Shown piece by piece: positions 8,350 to 16,665 of a DNA stretch of 30,722 nt (positions within the stretch are counted from its first letter, which is position 1; every line of letters starts with the position of its first letter). The stretch covers positions 1 through 30,722 of the forward strand of contig JAZROP010000035.1 of the NCBI GenBank assembly GCA_045648785.1, given 5' to 3'. The DNA is from RGIG7450 sp045648785. Its GTDB lineage: Bacteria; Bacillota; Clostridia; RUG12999. Both the position numbers and the translations under genes were made by a program. The notes below the pieces were generated by a model. That model searched no databases. It was not told where the DNA came from and saw only the letters and a program-made list of their open reading frames with translations.

Positions 8350-9126
8350 CTAAATCAGTGTTCCCATCTTTTTACCTTCCAGCAAATCATATAAATCCTC
8401 AGGATTTTCACCACTTGTGATAATTGTATGTATTCCTCCGCTACGCGCTCTTTTAGCCGCTTCAAGCTTGGTTATCATTCCTCCGGTACCATGAGAAGAA
8501 CCCGCACCGCCTGCATTTTTCATCATACCATCAATATCATCAAGTACTTCTATTTTTCTTGCATCTTTATCTTCTCTCGGGTTTGCACTGTAAACACCGT
8601 CTATATCAGTTAAAATTATAAGCAACTCCGCCTTTGACAGAAGTGCTACCACCGCTGAAAGATTGTCATTATCACCAAATTCCGCTTCTTCTGTAGAAAT
8701 AGTGTCATTCTCGTTTACAATGGGAATCGCACCCAGCTCTAACAGCTTCATAAAGGTATTCTGTGCATTGATATTACTTTTTTCGTTATTCACAACATCT
8801 TTAGTCAAAAGAATCTGGGCTACCGTGTGTCCATACTTACCAAATTCATCACCATAAACATTCATAAGCTCGCTCTGTCCCACTGCCGCTGCCGCCTGCT
8901 TTTCAATTGTTTCGCGCGGGCGTTCTTTCATGCCCAAAACACCGGCTCCCACACCTATTGCGCCCGATGTTACAAGTACAATTTCCTTGCCTGTATTTCT
9001 AATATCGGCAAGCACTTTAACCAGCGTTTCAATACGGCGAATGTTGAGTCTGCCCGTCGGGTGGGCAAGCGTCGATGTACCCACCTTTATAACTATTTTC
9101 TTAATTTTTGAAATGTCAAATTCCAT
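8350..9126 (-). CDS. proB: Glutamate 5-kinase, short form without PUA domain
   Basis: Phosphorylates L-glutamate to gamma-glutamyl phosphate, the first and normally feedback-controlled step of proline synthesis. The 258-residue product has the amino-acid-kinase domain with IKVGTSTL near residue 13, SGAIGVGAGVLG, NENDTIS and GTGGMITKLEAA. It stops after the kinase domain, so the C-terminal PUA domain of the E. coli enzyme (about 367 residues) is missing. PUA-less forms are known in Bacillota. AGGAG lies upstream of the start. Confidence 0.95.
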   Translation of the reverse strand: MEFDISKIKKIVIKVGTSTLAHPTGRLNIRRIETLVKVLADIRNTGKEIVLVTSGAIGVGAGVLGMKERPRETIEKQAAAAVGQSELMNVYGDEFGKYGHTVAQILLTKDVVNNEKSNINAQNTFMKLLELGAIPIVNENDTISTEEAEFGDNDNLSAVVALLSKAELLIILTDIDGVYSANPREDKDARKIEVLDDIDGMMKNAGGAGSSHGTGGMITKLEAAKRARSGGIHTIITSGENPEDLYDLLEGKKMGTLI

Positions 9127-9130
9127 ATTC

Positions 9131-9787
9131 TCACTCCTGAAAATCTATAAGTCGACTGCCGTCAGCCTTTAAAAGCGCCTGTCTATGAATTGTAAAATGT
9201 TCTGCATTTCCGCAACCGGTTTCCTCAATAACCTTTACAAAAAGCTCCGGCTTTAAGTTTGGTTCACCACAGTTTAAAACCGCTTCAATTACTGCGTGGT
9301 CTTCTTTTATTTCCACCACTTTTGCAGATTTTATAAGTGGTCGTATATCTGTTTCCTTTACACCACTTTTCGTCTTTTTCTCGGTTATAACTTCCTTCAT
9401 CGCCATAAGCTTTTCTATATCCGGTGTTTGTCCGGATATTTTTATCATGTATCTTGCAAGCGAAAGCTCCGAAAAAGGTGATTTTTTCTCAGACGGTTTC
9501 GCATTAAGCAGTTTAAATCCATCCGGCATTTGTACCGAAAGTTTTTCTAAAATTTCCGCTGAGGTAATACCCCCCTCAAACCCAATTTCAATTAGTTCAC
9601 ATCCGCTGGAAATTCCCACGCCAAGCGGGTGGGCAAAATTCATAATCGGATGAGGGTTAAACCCCTGTGAAAAACTTATTTCAAGACCCGCTCTTCTCAT
9701 CGCACGCCCGAACATGCGGACAAGGTCAAGATGAGAAACATATTTTACATTTTCATTTTTTGTAAATTCCAATATATGCTTAGCCAT
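9131..9787 (-). CDS. TIGR03936 family protein (DUF2344), radical-SAM associated
   Basis: A 218-residue protein of the DUF2344/TIGR03936 family. It contains FTKNENVKYVSHLDLVRMF and AGLEISFSQGFNPHPIMNFA. In related genomes it is either a separate gene beside, or fused to, a TIGR03960 radical-SAM protein. Here the two genes overlap by 8 bases (start at 9787, GAGGTAAAAA upstream). The molecular role is unproven; a part in RNA modification has been suggested from its usual neighbours. Confidence 0.92.
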   Translation of the reverse strand: MAKHILEFTKNENVKYVSHLDLVRMFGRAMRRAGLEISFSQGFNPHPIMNFAHPLGVGISSGCELIEIGFEGGITSAEILEKLSVQMPDGFKLLNAKPSEKKSPFSELSLARYMIKISGQTPDIEKLMAMKEVITEKKTKSGVKETDIRPLIKSAKVVEIKEDHAVIEAVLNCGEPNLKPELFVKVIEETGCGNAEHFTIHRQALLKADGSRLIDFQE

Positions 9788-11603
9788 TTTTTACCTCGCA
9801 TTTATCCATCATACCGCAGCCCGCACACGACTGTCTGCAGTTTGCAGTAGTTTCACCACGGTAAGCTTTTTCGCACTCTCTCTGCAGGAATTTTTTGCTT
9901 ATACCGCTATCAATTACATCCCACGGAAGAATTTCATCAAATTCCCTTTTTCGGCTATTATAAAAATCCATATCAAGTCCTGCTTTTTTAAAAGCTGCTA
10001 CCCATTTATCAAAATCGAAAAACTCATCCCAACTATCAAACTTGCAACCCGACTGATATGCATAAAGCAGCACCTTACCAAGTCGTCTGTCCCCTCTGGA
10101 TAATACACCTTCAAGTATGCTGACATAAGATTCGTGCCAGTTATAAACAATTCTGCGGGATTTAATTCCGTCATGAATAATCGCCTGTTTTCTTCGAAGC
10201 TCAGCAAGAGAGTCCTGCCCTTCCCACTGAAATGGAGTCATAGGCTTTGGCACAAAGGATGACACACTGACGGTAATTCTCCCTCTGCCTCTATCCTTTG
10301 GAGCAGCTTTCTGCCCATACAGGTCTGACACTTTTTCAGCAAGATTTGCAATACCTGCAACATCCTCATCTGTTTCAGTCGGCAGACCAATCATAAAGTA
10401 AAGCTTAAGGCTTGTCCAACCGCCGTCAAACGCCATGCCTGCACCGGTTAAAATTTCTTCTTCTGTAATATTTTTATTAATTACATCACGCATTCTTTGT
10501 GTTCCCGCTTCGGGAGCAAATGTAATACTGCTTTTTCTCACGCTTTGAATTTTCTTCATAAGCTCAACCGAGAAGTTGTCAATTCTCAGTGATGGCAGAG
10601 CAAGATTTATCTTACTTTTTGCCGTAAGCTCAAGCAACTTTTCAGTAAGCTCCGGCAGACAGGTATAGTCGCTGGAGCTGAGTGATGTAAGTGAAATTTC
10701 TTCATACCCTGTATTTTCTATAAGCTTTTCAGCAAGTTTAAAAAGTGTTTCCGCCTTGCGCTCACGAATGGGACGGTAAACAAACCCCGCCTGGCAGAAG
10801 CGACAGCCGCGAATGCATCCCCGGAAAAGCTCAAGCATAATTCTGTCATGAACAATGTCCATATACGGAACTATCATCTGATCAGGATAATATGCTTTGT
10901 CAAACTCTTTAACAATGCGTTTTTTAACAGTTTCGGGCACAAAATCATATTTTGGCTCAAAGCTTTTTATTATGCCGTCCTCATTGTAATCAACATCATA
11001 AAAGGAAGGAACATATATCCCTTCAATCTGCGATACCCGATTTAAAAATTCTTCCCTAGACTCTCCGGCATCCTTCCATTTTTCATATTCATCAATCACC
11101 TCGTGCCAGATTTCCTCACCGTCACCAATCAGGTAAAAGTCCATAAAATCAGCAAGTGGCTCGGGATTGTATGCGCAAGGACCACCTGCACATACAAAGG
11201 GCATCCCTTCTGTTCTTTCGGATGCAAGCATCGGAATGTCTGCAAGCCTTAACATATGCAGAATTGTGGTATAGCTCATTTCATACTGCAGAGTAAAGCC
11301 AACAAAATCAAAATCTTTTATAGGGTCTTTACTTTCAAGTCCGAAAAGCAGAGTAGAGGAGCGGTTCATCTGCTCCTCCATATCAGTCCACGGTGCAAAA
11401 ACGCGTTCAACCCATACATCGTCACGCTCATTTAATCCGTGATATAAAATTTTCATCCCCAAATGGGACATTCCTATCTCATATAGGTCAGGGAAGCAAA
11501 AGGCAAAACGCACTTTTACCTCGTCCTTATTTTTAATAATACTGCCAAGTTCTCCGCCGGTGTACCGCACCGCCTTTTGAACCTTGCTCAAAAGTCTATC
11601 CAT
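9780..11603 (-). CDS. TIGR03960 family B12-binding-like/radical SAM protein
   Basis: Radical S-adenosylmethionine enzyme of 607 residues with unknown reaction. After an N-terminal B12-binding-like region (about 1-220) comes the [4Fe-4S] motif CIRGCRFCQAGF (C-x3-C-x2-C), then the TIM-barrel with SLTSLSSSDYTCLPEL and FAPEAGTQRMRDVINKNI. The C-terminus has a second cysteine cluster, CRQSCAGCGMMDKC, which could hold another metal site. It sits between mscL and its partner DUF2344 gene. In many clostridia this pair precedes ribonuclease G and ribosomal protein L21 genes; here proline synthesis genes follow. Confidence 0.92.
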   Translation of the reverse strand: MDRLLSKVQKAVRYTGGELGSIIKNKDEVKVRFAFCFPDLYEIGMSHLGMKILYHGLNERDDVWVERVFAPWTDMEEQMNRSSTLLFGLESKDPIKDFDFVGFTLQYEMSYTTILHMLRLADIPMLASERTEGMPFVCAGGPCAYNPEPLADFMDFYLIGDGEEIWHEVIDEYEKWKDAGESREEFLNRVSQIEGIYVPSFYDVDYNEDGIIKSFEPKYDFVPETVKKRIVKEFDKAYYPDQMIVPYMDIVHDRIMLELFRGCIRGCRFCQAGFVYRPIRERKAETLFKLAEKLIENTGYEEISLTSLSSSDYTCLPELTEKLLELTAKSKINLALPSLRIDNFSVELMKKIQSVRKSSITFAPEAGTQRMRDVINKNITEEEILTGAGMAFDGGWTSLKLYFMIGLPTETDEDVAGIANLAEKVSDLYGQKAAPKDRGRGRITVSVSSFVPKPMTPFQWEGQDSLAELRRKQAIIHDGIKSRRIVYNWHESYVSILEGVLSRGDRRLGKVLLYAYQSGCKFDSWDEFFDFDKWVAAFKKAGLDMDFYNSRKREFDEILPWDVIDSGISKKFLQRECEKAYRGETTANCRQSCAGCGMMDKCEVKNG

Positions 11604-12014
11604 TTAATTATTTTCCTTTTTAAGTATATCTCTGATTTCAATCAGAAGTTTTTCTTCTGCGGTAAGCTCAGGCTCCTTGGGAGTTTCAGCTTCCTCAACC
11701 TTGGGCTTGTGAAGATTTGACACAAGTTTTATAACAATGAAAATGCTAAATGCAATGATGAGGAAATCAATTATATTCTGCAGGAACAAACCGTAGTTTA
11801 AAGAAATTGCTGTTCCATCCTCTTTCGCACCCATCACATATGCCATATCAGCAATATTTATTTTCCCTGTCAAAAGGCTTATCGCCGGCATAACAATATC
11901 ATTTACAAGCGATGTTACAATTTTGCCAAACGCGCCACCGATAATAACACCGACAGCCATGTCAATCACGTTGCCTTTCATTGCAAATGCTTTAAATTCC
12001 TTGAAAAATTTCAT
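11604..12014 (-). CDS. mscL: Large-conductance mechanosensitive channel
   Basis: Inner-membrane pentameric channel that opens under high tension to release solutes during osmotic downshock. From the ATG at 12014 it has 136 residues: N-terminal amphipathic helix, first transmembrane helix VIDMAVGVIIGGAFGKIVTS (about 16-35), a periplasmic loop, a second helix around NIIDFLIIAFSIFIVIKLV, and a charged C-terminal helix LTAEEKLLIEIRDILKK. The ATG at 12014 is chosen because AAAGGA is well spaced for it, while the ATG three codons earlier abuts that site. It is the first gene of the operon that includes proBA; proline is an osmoprotectant, so the pairing makes physiological sense. Confidence 0.95.
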   Translation of the reverse strand: MKFFKEFKAFAMKGNVIDMAVGVIIGGAFGKIVTSLVNDIVMPAISLLTGKINIADMAYVMGAKEDGTAISLNYGLFLQNIIDFLIIAFSIFIVIKLVSNLHKPKVEEAETPKEPELTAEEKLLIEIRDILKKENN

Positions 12015-12045
12015 AACAAACATCCTTTCTTATATATTAATATAT

Positions 12046-12075
12046 ATTTTACTACAAAATCGCATAATCTGTCAA
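12046..12075 (-). promoter_or_regulatory. Promoter of the mscL-proBA-dprA operon
   Basis: On the minus strand TTGACA (12070-12075), an 18-base spacer and TAAAAT (12046-12051). It lies about 32 bases before the mscL start. No other obvious promoter or terminator was seen between here and dprA. Confidence 0.7.
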
Positions 12076-12091
12076 TATTTTTCCTTTTTTC

Positions 12092-12217
12092 TTAAATCGC
12101 CGGCAGAATTTCCTTTTCCCTTGCCATTTTATCAATAATAATCGGCAGATAAAATTTCATAAAATCCCGGTTTTTTAAAGCCGGGTCTTTGTTTATTCCC
12201 ATGAAAATATCCGCCAT
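12092..12217 (-). pseudogene. Possible 3' relic of an XpaC-like gene
   Basis: A 41-codon reading frame with no ribosome binding site. In-frame similarity-like sequence extends a few codons further upstream. Its segment DFMKFYLPIIIDKM resembles the C-terminal signature of 5-bromo-4-chloroindolyl phosphate hydrolysis (XpaC) family proteins. The plus-strand aldolase promoter now sits at the place where the rest of the gene should be. It looks like a leftover C-terminus, but the family match is by memory and weak. Confidence 0.3.
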
Positions 12218-12220
12218 CTC

Positions 12221-12249
12221 TTGACGAATGTCCGAAAAAATTATATAAT
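12221..12249 (+). promoter_or_regulatory. Promoter of the aldolase gene
   Basis: TTGACG (12221-12226), 17-base spacer, perfect TATAAT (12244-12249). Transcription would begin near 12256. That excludes the in-frame upstream TTG and ATG codons and fixes the start of the next gene at 12281. Confidence 0.85.
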
Positions 12250-12280
12250 TATGGCAGAAATAAACGAAAGGACAAGATTT

Positions 12281-12964
12281 ATGCTTACACTTATAGACAC
12301 AGCCAATCTGGCAGGAATCAGACGAATTTACGACATTCTCCCTGTTGACGGTGTAACCACCAACCCGTCAATACTTAAAAAGGAAGGCGCAAATCCGCTT
12401 GAGCAACTCAAAAAAATCAGAGCTTTTCTTCCGGCAGGAGCGCAGCTTCATGTTCAGACAGTTTCAACTGTTGCCGAAAATATTATAAAAGAAGCTAAAT
12501 TTATTCTTCGTCAGCTCGGCGATAATACCTACATAAAAATTCCAGTTTTTGACGAAGGCATCAAAGCCATGAAACAGCTTTCGGCAATGGGTGTTAATAC
12601 AACTGCTACAGCTATCTATACTCCAATGCAGGGATTTATGGCGGCAAAAGCTGGTGTTAAATTTGTTGCACCCTATGTTAACAGACTGGACAATATAGGT
12701 TTTGACGGCGTTGAAGTTGCCAAAAATATTCACGATATTCTTGTACGCCACAACCTTGACACTAAAGTGCTTGCCGCAAGCTTTAAAAACTCCCAACAGG
12801 TGCTCAGTCTTTGCGAGTACGGAATAGGTTCAATAACCGCTTCTCCCGAGGTTTTGGAGCAGCTCATAACTCATCAGATTACTTCTCTTGCAATTGAAGA
12901 GTTTAACAAAGACTTTGCCGCAGTTGCCGGCGAAGGCAAAACCATGATGGACCTTGATGACTAA
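12281..12964 (+). CDS. Fructose-6-phosphate aldolase/transaldolase-like protein
   Basis: Class I aldolase of the FSA/TalC (small transaldolase) family, 227 residues, cytoplasmic. The barrel shows LIDTANL near the start, GVTTNPSIL (24-32), the Schiff-base lysine in YIKIP (K86), and NTTATAIYTPMQGFMAA. It would interconvert fructose 6-phosphate with dihydroxyacetone plus glyceraldehyde 3-phosphate, or act as a transaldolase; sequence alone does not decide. The ATG at 12281 has GAAAGGA upstream and lies downstream of the promoter, whereas the longer in-frame start overlaps the promoter itself. A single-gene unit ending in a strong terminator. Confidence 0.9.
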   Translation: MLTLIDTANLAGIRRIYDILPVDGVTTNPSILKKEGANPLEQLKKIRAFLPAGAQLHVQTVSTVAENIIKEAKFILRQLGDNTYIKIPVFDEGIKAMKQLSAMGVNTTATAIYTPMQGFMAAKAGVKFVAPYVNRLDNIGFDGVEVAKNIHDILVRHNLDTKVLAASFKNSQQVLSLCEYGIGSITASPEVLEQLITHQITSLAIEEFNKDFAAVAGEGKTMMDLDD

Positions 12965-13000
12965 AGCGACATCCCGCCCAATGGGCGGGATTTCGCTTTT
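12963..13000. terminator. Bidirectional terminator, aldolase/nuclease
   Basis: Stem ATCCCGCCC against GGGCGGGAT, extended outward by AAAGCGA/TCGCTTT with one mismatch, then TTTTG on the plus strand. It separates the convergent aldolase and nuclease genes. Confidence 0.9.
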
Positions 13001-13017
13001 GTTTGAAAGCCTTTATT

Positions 13018-13872
13018 TTACGGATTACAGCCTTTGCATGGTTCGTAACCCATTGCGATAACAGTCTGTCTGTTGCCCGAATATGTTTTTCTGTTAGTTT
13101 CCTTTATATCCTTTGCCTGATTGCATGTCATATCGTGAAACTTTTTAGAGTTGGTATTGAGAATATACTCATGCACTTCCCCGGTTTGTTCCTCAAGCCT
13201 GCTCTCACCTGTCAGATAGTCAATTTCAACTCCCGGCTGAACATTATAAACATATACATTAAAGCATACTCCCTCGCCGTCATCCTCTACAGATTTTGCT
13301 TCCATGATAACACCGCTTGCCACAAGGTTTTCGCCTTCAAAAACCGGTGTGACACGGTAGAGCACATGGTTTCCCGTTTCCCTCACATATTCCGCAACCT
13401 CATTTTCAAAAGGCAGCATTCCTTCTGTATTTAAATAGCGCGTGCCGGTTATAAGATTATGCTCATTGGCATTTTCGCCCGTCAGTTGATATCCTATAAG
13501 GTGACATCTGTTGTACAGGTATTTTCCATCTACAAAATCATATTTGGAAATCTGCCAGCCGGAGGGCTTCACCTGACCGATACTGCCCCGTTCCTCTGCA
13601 GGCATAATATCTTTACCAATGCATGCCTTCGCCGGACCGCATCTGCCGAGATAATCAAGTTCGGAGTAGCTCTCATAACAATCGCCGGTCAATTCATGTT
13701 CTACAAAATCAGGCTTGTCATCCTTTAGCACAACATAGGGCTTGCCCGAATACTCAGGTATTTCGCTCAGCGAAACCACAGGCTGTGACGGCACATCGAC
13801 CTGAACCATACAGCCTGATATCATAGCAAAAAGTACAATCATCAGGCATAAGAATATATTTTTAATCTTCAT
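13018..13872 (-). CDS. Secreted lipoprotein, DNA/RNA non-specific endonuclease
   Basis: Probable surface-anchored nuclease of the DNA/RNA non-specific (beta-beta-alpha metal, EndA-like) family, 284 residues. A lipoprotein signal peptide runs to the lipobox ISGC with lipidated Cys21. The nuclease core contains YNRCHLIGYQLTGENANEHN, where the histidine is the likely general base and the asparagines bind Mg, followed by LITGTRYLN. A C-terminal segment (about 245-284) has Cys/His spacing (KFHDMTC..., GYEPCKGCNP) like a small Zn-binding fold. I take the ATG at 13872 because the longer GTG start lies within the GGAAGGTGAG ribosome binding site. Likely roles are nutrient scavenging, DNA uptake or defence; a dprA gene is nearby but in a different operon. 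Confidence 0.88.
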   Translation of the reverse strand: MKIKNIFLCLMIVLFAMISGCMVQVDVPSQPVVSLSEIPEYSGKPYVVLKDDKPDFVEHELTGDCYESYSELDYLGRCGPAKACIGKDIMPAEERGSIGQVKPSGWQISKYDFVDGKYLYNRCHLIGYQLTGENANEHNLITGTRYLNTEGMLPFENEVAEYVRETGNHVLYRVTPVFEGENLVASGVIMEAKSVEDDGEGVCFNVYVYNVQPGVEIDYLTGESRLEEQTGEVHEYILNTNSKKFHDMTCNQAKDIKETNRKTYSGNRQTVIAMGYEPCKGCNP

Positions 13873-13926
13873 GTTAAGCTCACCTTCCACTTTATTTTAT
13901 CACAGGGACTCTCAAAAAGCAACCTA

Positions 13927-13955
13927 TTGACTTTATGCAGAAAAACATATAAAAT
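13927..13955 (+). promoter_or_regulatory. Promoter of the EamA transporter gene
   Basis: TTGACT (13927-13932), 17-base spacer, TAAAAT (13950-13955), about 30 bases before the ATG at 13984, with GAGG as ribosome binding site. Confidence 0.75.
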
Positions 13956-13983
13956 GTTATATTATATTTAATGAGGTAGAATT

Positions 13984-14895
13984 ATGAATAAAAAGAAACT
14001 AAAAGGTAATCTTCTTTTGCTTTTGGCGGCTTTTGTGTGGGGGCTTTCGTTCATTGCGCAAAGTAAAGGCGTAGAACTTGTTTCTCCTGTAGCGTTTATA
14101 GGTATCCGTACAATGCTTGGTGCTCTGGTGCTTGTTCCTGTAATCCTGGTTGTAGATTTTAGCAAAAGGAAAAAGAGACTTCCCGTTCAGGGATGGACTA
14201 AGGATCTTTTTATATCCGGTATCCTTTGCGGAATTCTTCTTTTTGTTGCAACCATTCTTCAAACGGCAGGAATGGTTTACACAAGCCCCGGCAAATCAGG
14301 GTTTATAACCGCCCTTTATATGATTATTGTTCCGTTTTTCAGTTTGTTCTCCGGCAAAAAGCCCTCTCTTTCGGTATGGTTTTCGGTTATAATTGCTCTC
14401 GCCGGACTTTATTTGATGTGTATAGATTCGACCCTTTCCATCAATTATGGCGATGTTCTTACTTTAATTTGTGCCTTTGTCTTTTCCTGTCACATTATAA
14501 CCATTGATAAATTTTCACCTAAGGTTGACGGTGTTAAACTATCCTTTTTACAGTTCTTTGTATGTGGCGCGCTCGGACTTGTATATATGTTTATTTTCGA
14601 ACAGCCACAGCTTAAACCAATACTAAGCTGTTGGGTTGCCATCGGCTATGCCGGTGTGTTCTCCTGCGGAGTGGGCTACACTCTTCAGATTATAGGTCAA
14701 AAATATACTGACCCCACCTCAGCATCAATTTTAATGAGTCTTGAATCTGTATTTGCAACTCTTTCAACAGTTGTTCTTGTTGCACTTGGTTTGGAGCTTA
14801 CCGGCGGCCAGCTTGAGCCAAAAGAAATACTCGGTTGTGTTCTCATGTTTGCAGCAATACTATTGGTGCAGCTTCCCGAAAAGAAAAAGGTCTGA
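13984..14895 (+). CDS. EamA/DMT-family transporter
   Basis: Inner-membrane drug/metabolite exporter of about ten transmembrane helices, 303 residues, with two EamA repeats. The first repeat opens with LLLLAAFVWGLSFIAQS and contains YTSPGKSGFITALYMIIVPF, typical of the family. The second ends with an alanine/leucine-rich helix and a Lys-rich tail. Substrate unknown, often amino acids or their metabolites. Own promoter. A six-base-pair hairpin (AAGCAC/GTGCTT) downstream may be a weak terminator and also lies inside the next promoter. Confidence 0.92.
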   Translation: MNKKKLKGNLLLLLAAFVWGLSFIAQSKGVELVSPVAFIGIRTMLGALVLVPVILVVDFSKRKKRLPVQGWTKDLFISGILCGILLFVATILQTAGMVYTSPGKSGFITALYMIIVPFFSLFSGKKPSLSVWFSVIIALAGLYLMCIDSTLSINYGDVLTLICAFVFSCHIITIDKFSPKVDGVKLSFLQFFVCGALGLVYMFIFEQPQLKPILSCWVAIGYAGVFSCGVGYTLQIIGQKYTDPTSASILMSLESVFATLSTVVLVALGLELTGGQLEPKEILGCVLMFAAILLVQLPEKKKV

Positions 14896-14912
14896 TATTG
14901 TCAAAATTTGTC

Positions 14913-14942
14913 TTGACAAGCACCTATGTGCTTTGTTAAAAT
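14913..14942 (+). promoter_or_regulatory. Promoter of nhaC with a palindrome in its spacer
   Basis: Perfect TTGACA (14913-14918) and a -10 of TTAAAA or TAAAAT (14936-14942), spacing 17 or 18. The spacer contains the inverted repeat AGCACCTATGTGCT. This could be a repressor operator, or just the small hairpin ending the upstream gene. Confidence 0.7.
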
Positions 14943-15000
14943 AAAAATATCAACTGTGAACGGATTCACAAAAAGAAAAAATAATTAGGAGGAGTTTAAA

Positions 15001-16620
15001 ATGAAAATTTTAAACAAAAAGAATGCTTCGTCCTTCTTCCTTACCCTTCTTATGGTATTTGCAACTTCTATGATTGCATTTGCCGAAGGCGAAGACGGCG
15101 CAGCAGTGAGCAACTATTTTGCAACATTCTGGGCACTCGTTCCGCCTCTTGTTGCTATCGCACTTGCTCTTATCACAAAAGAAGTTTACTCTTCCCTTTT
15201 CATCGGTATTGTTCTTGGCGGTCTTCTTGCTGCCAACTGGCATCCGGTAACTGCTCTTGACAATGTAATAAATGCAGGTCTTATTGAAGCAGTTTCCGGC
15301 ACAGCAGGTATTTTTATATTCCTGGTAATCCTTGGTGCACTTGTTGCTCTTATCAACAAAGCCGGTGGCTCTGCCGCTTTCGGACGCTGGGCAGAAACAC
15401 ACATCAAGTCCCGTGTTGGTGCTATGTTTGCAACCTTCATCCTTGGCGTACTTATCTTTATTGATGACTACTTTAACTGTCTGACAGTAGGCTCGGTTAT
15501 GCGCCCTGTTACAGACAGCCATAAGGTATCCCGTGCAAAACTTGCGTTCCTTATTGACGCTACTGCTGCTCCTATCTGTATGATTGCACCTGTTTCATCA
15601 TGGGCAGCTGCAGTTTCAGAATTTGCAGAAGGCACAGGCCTTTCAGGTATCGAGCTTTTCGTTCGTGCAATTCCCTACAACTTCTATTCACTTTTAATGA
15701 TTGTGTTTGTAGTTGCTATTATCTTTATGAAATTCGATTACGGCCCGATGAAACTTCACGAGCTTAACGCTATGACAAAAGGCGACCTTTACACAAGCGG
15801 CAGCGACGATATAGAAAAAGGCGAAGAAGTTGAATTTAATCCCAAAGGCAAAGTTATTGACCTTATTCTTCCCGTTATAGTCCTTGTTGTTATTTCCATT
15901 CTCGGTCTGCTTTATGTTGGTGGCTATTTTGCTGGGGATGACTTTATCACAGCATTTGGTAACACAGATGCAACGGTTGGTCTGCCGTGGGGTGCACTGG
16001 TTGCTCTTATAGTAACTGTAATCTACCTCATTGCAAGAAGAGTTATCACATTCAAAGACGCTATGAATGCTATTCCTCAGGGCTTTAAAGCAATGGTACC
16101 TGCTATTATGATTCTTACATTTGCTACAGCTCTTAAGAATATGACAGGGCTCCTTGGTGCTGCTGATTATGTTGAAATTCTCATGAACTCTGCTGCTGCA
16201 GGTCTTGCAAACTTCCTGCCTGCTATCATATTCCTTGTTGCGTGTGTACTTGCTTTCTCAACAGGTACATCATGGGGTACTTTCGGTATTCTTATCCCCA
16301 TCGTTGCGGCAATCTTTGACCCCACAAGCGAGCTAATGATTATTGGCATGTCCGCTTGTCTTGCAGGTGCAGTTTGCGGTGACCACTGTTCACCTATTTC
16401 GGATACAACAATTATGTCCTCTGCAGGCAGCCAGTCCAACCATGTTAACCACGTTTCAACTCAACTCCCCTACGCTATCACCGTAGCACTAATTTCCTTC
16501 GTGGTATATGTTCTTGCCGCTTTCATCCAGAGTGCATGGATTCTGCTTCCTATCGGTATTGTTCTTACAATCGGTACTCTCCTGGTTATCAAAGCATTTA
16601 CAAAGAGTAAACAGGCTTAA
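15001..16620 (+). CDS. NhaC-family Na+/H+ antiporter
   Basis: Secondary transporter of the NhaC family (PF03553), 539 residues, with about a dozen membrane helices. The N-terminus looks like a cleavable signal or first helix ending AFAEGEDGA. Family landmarks are FIDDYFNCLTVGSVMRPVTD, APICMIAPVSSWAAA, FSTGTSWGTFGILIPI and GDHCSPISDTTIMSSAGS. Members exchange Na+ and H+ or carry out coupled exchange such as malate/lactate (MleN) or amino-acid/proton; a malate link is attractive given the malic enzyme operon 3 kb away, but this is inference. AGGAGG precedes the start; own promoter and terminator. Confidence 0.93.
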   Translation: MKILNKKNASSFFLTLLMVFATSMIAFAEGEDGAAVSNYFATFWALVPPLVAIALALITKEVYSSLFIGIVLGGLLAANWHPVTALDNVINAGLIEAVSGTAGIFIFLVILGALVALINKAGGSAAFGRWAETHIKSRVGAMFATFILGVLIFIDDYFNCLTVGSVMRPVTDSHKVSRAKLAFLIDATAAPICMIAPVSSWAAAVSEFAEGTGLSGIELFVRAIPYNFYSLLMIVFVVAIIFMKFDYGPMKLHELNAMTKGDLYTSGSDDIEKGEEVEFNPKGKVIDLILPVIVLVVISILGLLYVGGYFAGDDFITAFGNTDATVGLPWGALVALIVTVIYLIARRVITFKDAMNAIPQGFKAMVPAIMILTFATALKNMTGLLGAADYVEILMNSAAAGLANFLPAIIFLVACVLAFSTGTSWGTFGILIPIVAAIFDPTSELMIIGMSACLAGAVCGDHCSPISDTTIMSSAGSQSNHVNHVSTQLPYAITVALISFVVYVLAAFIQSAWILLPIGIVLTIGTLLVIKAFTKSKQA

Positions 16621-16632
16621 TCTTAAAAAGTT

Positions 16633-16664
16633 AAATCCCACTTGCATTGCAAGTGGGATTTTTT
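16633..16664 (+). terminator. Terminator of nhaC
   Basis: A 13-base-pair perfect stem, AAATCCCACTTGC/GCAAGTGGGATTT, with a three-base loop, followed by a T run. Confidence 0.93.
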
Positions 16665-16665
16665 G

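Noticed and set aside
12221..12964. Longer aldolase frame starting at the TTG at 12221
   Set aside because: That TTG is the -35 box of the gene's own promoter; the ATG at 12281 has the ribosome binding site.
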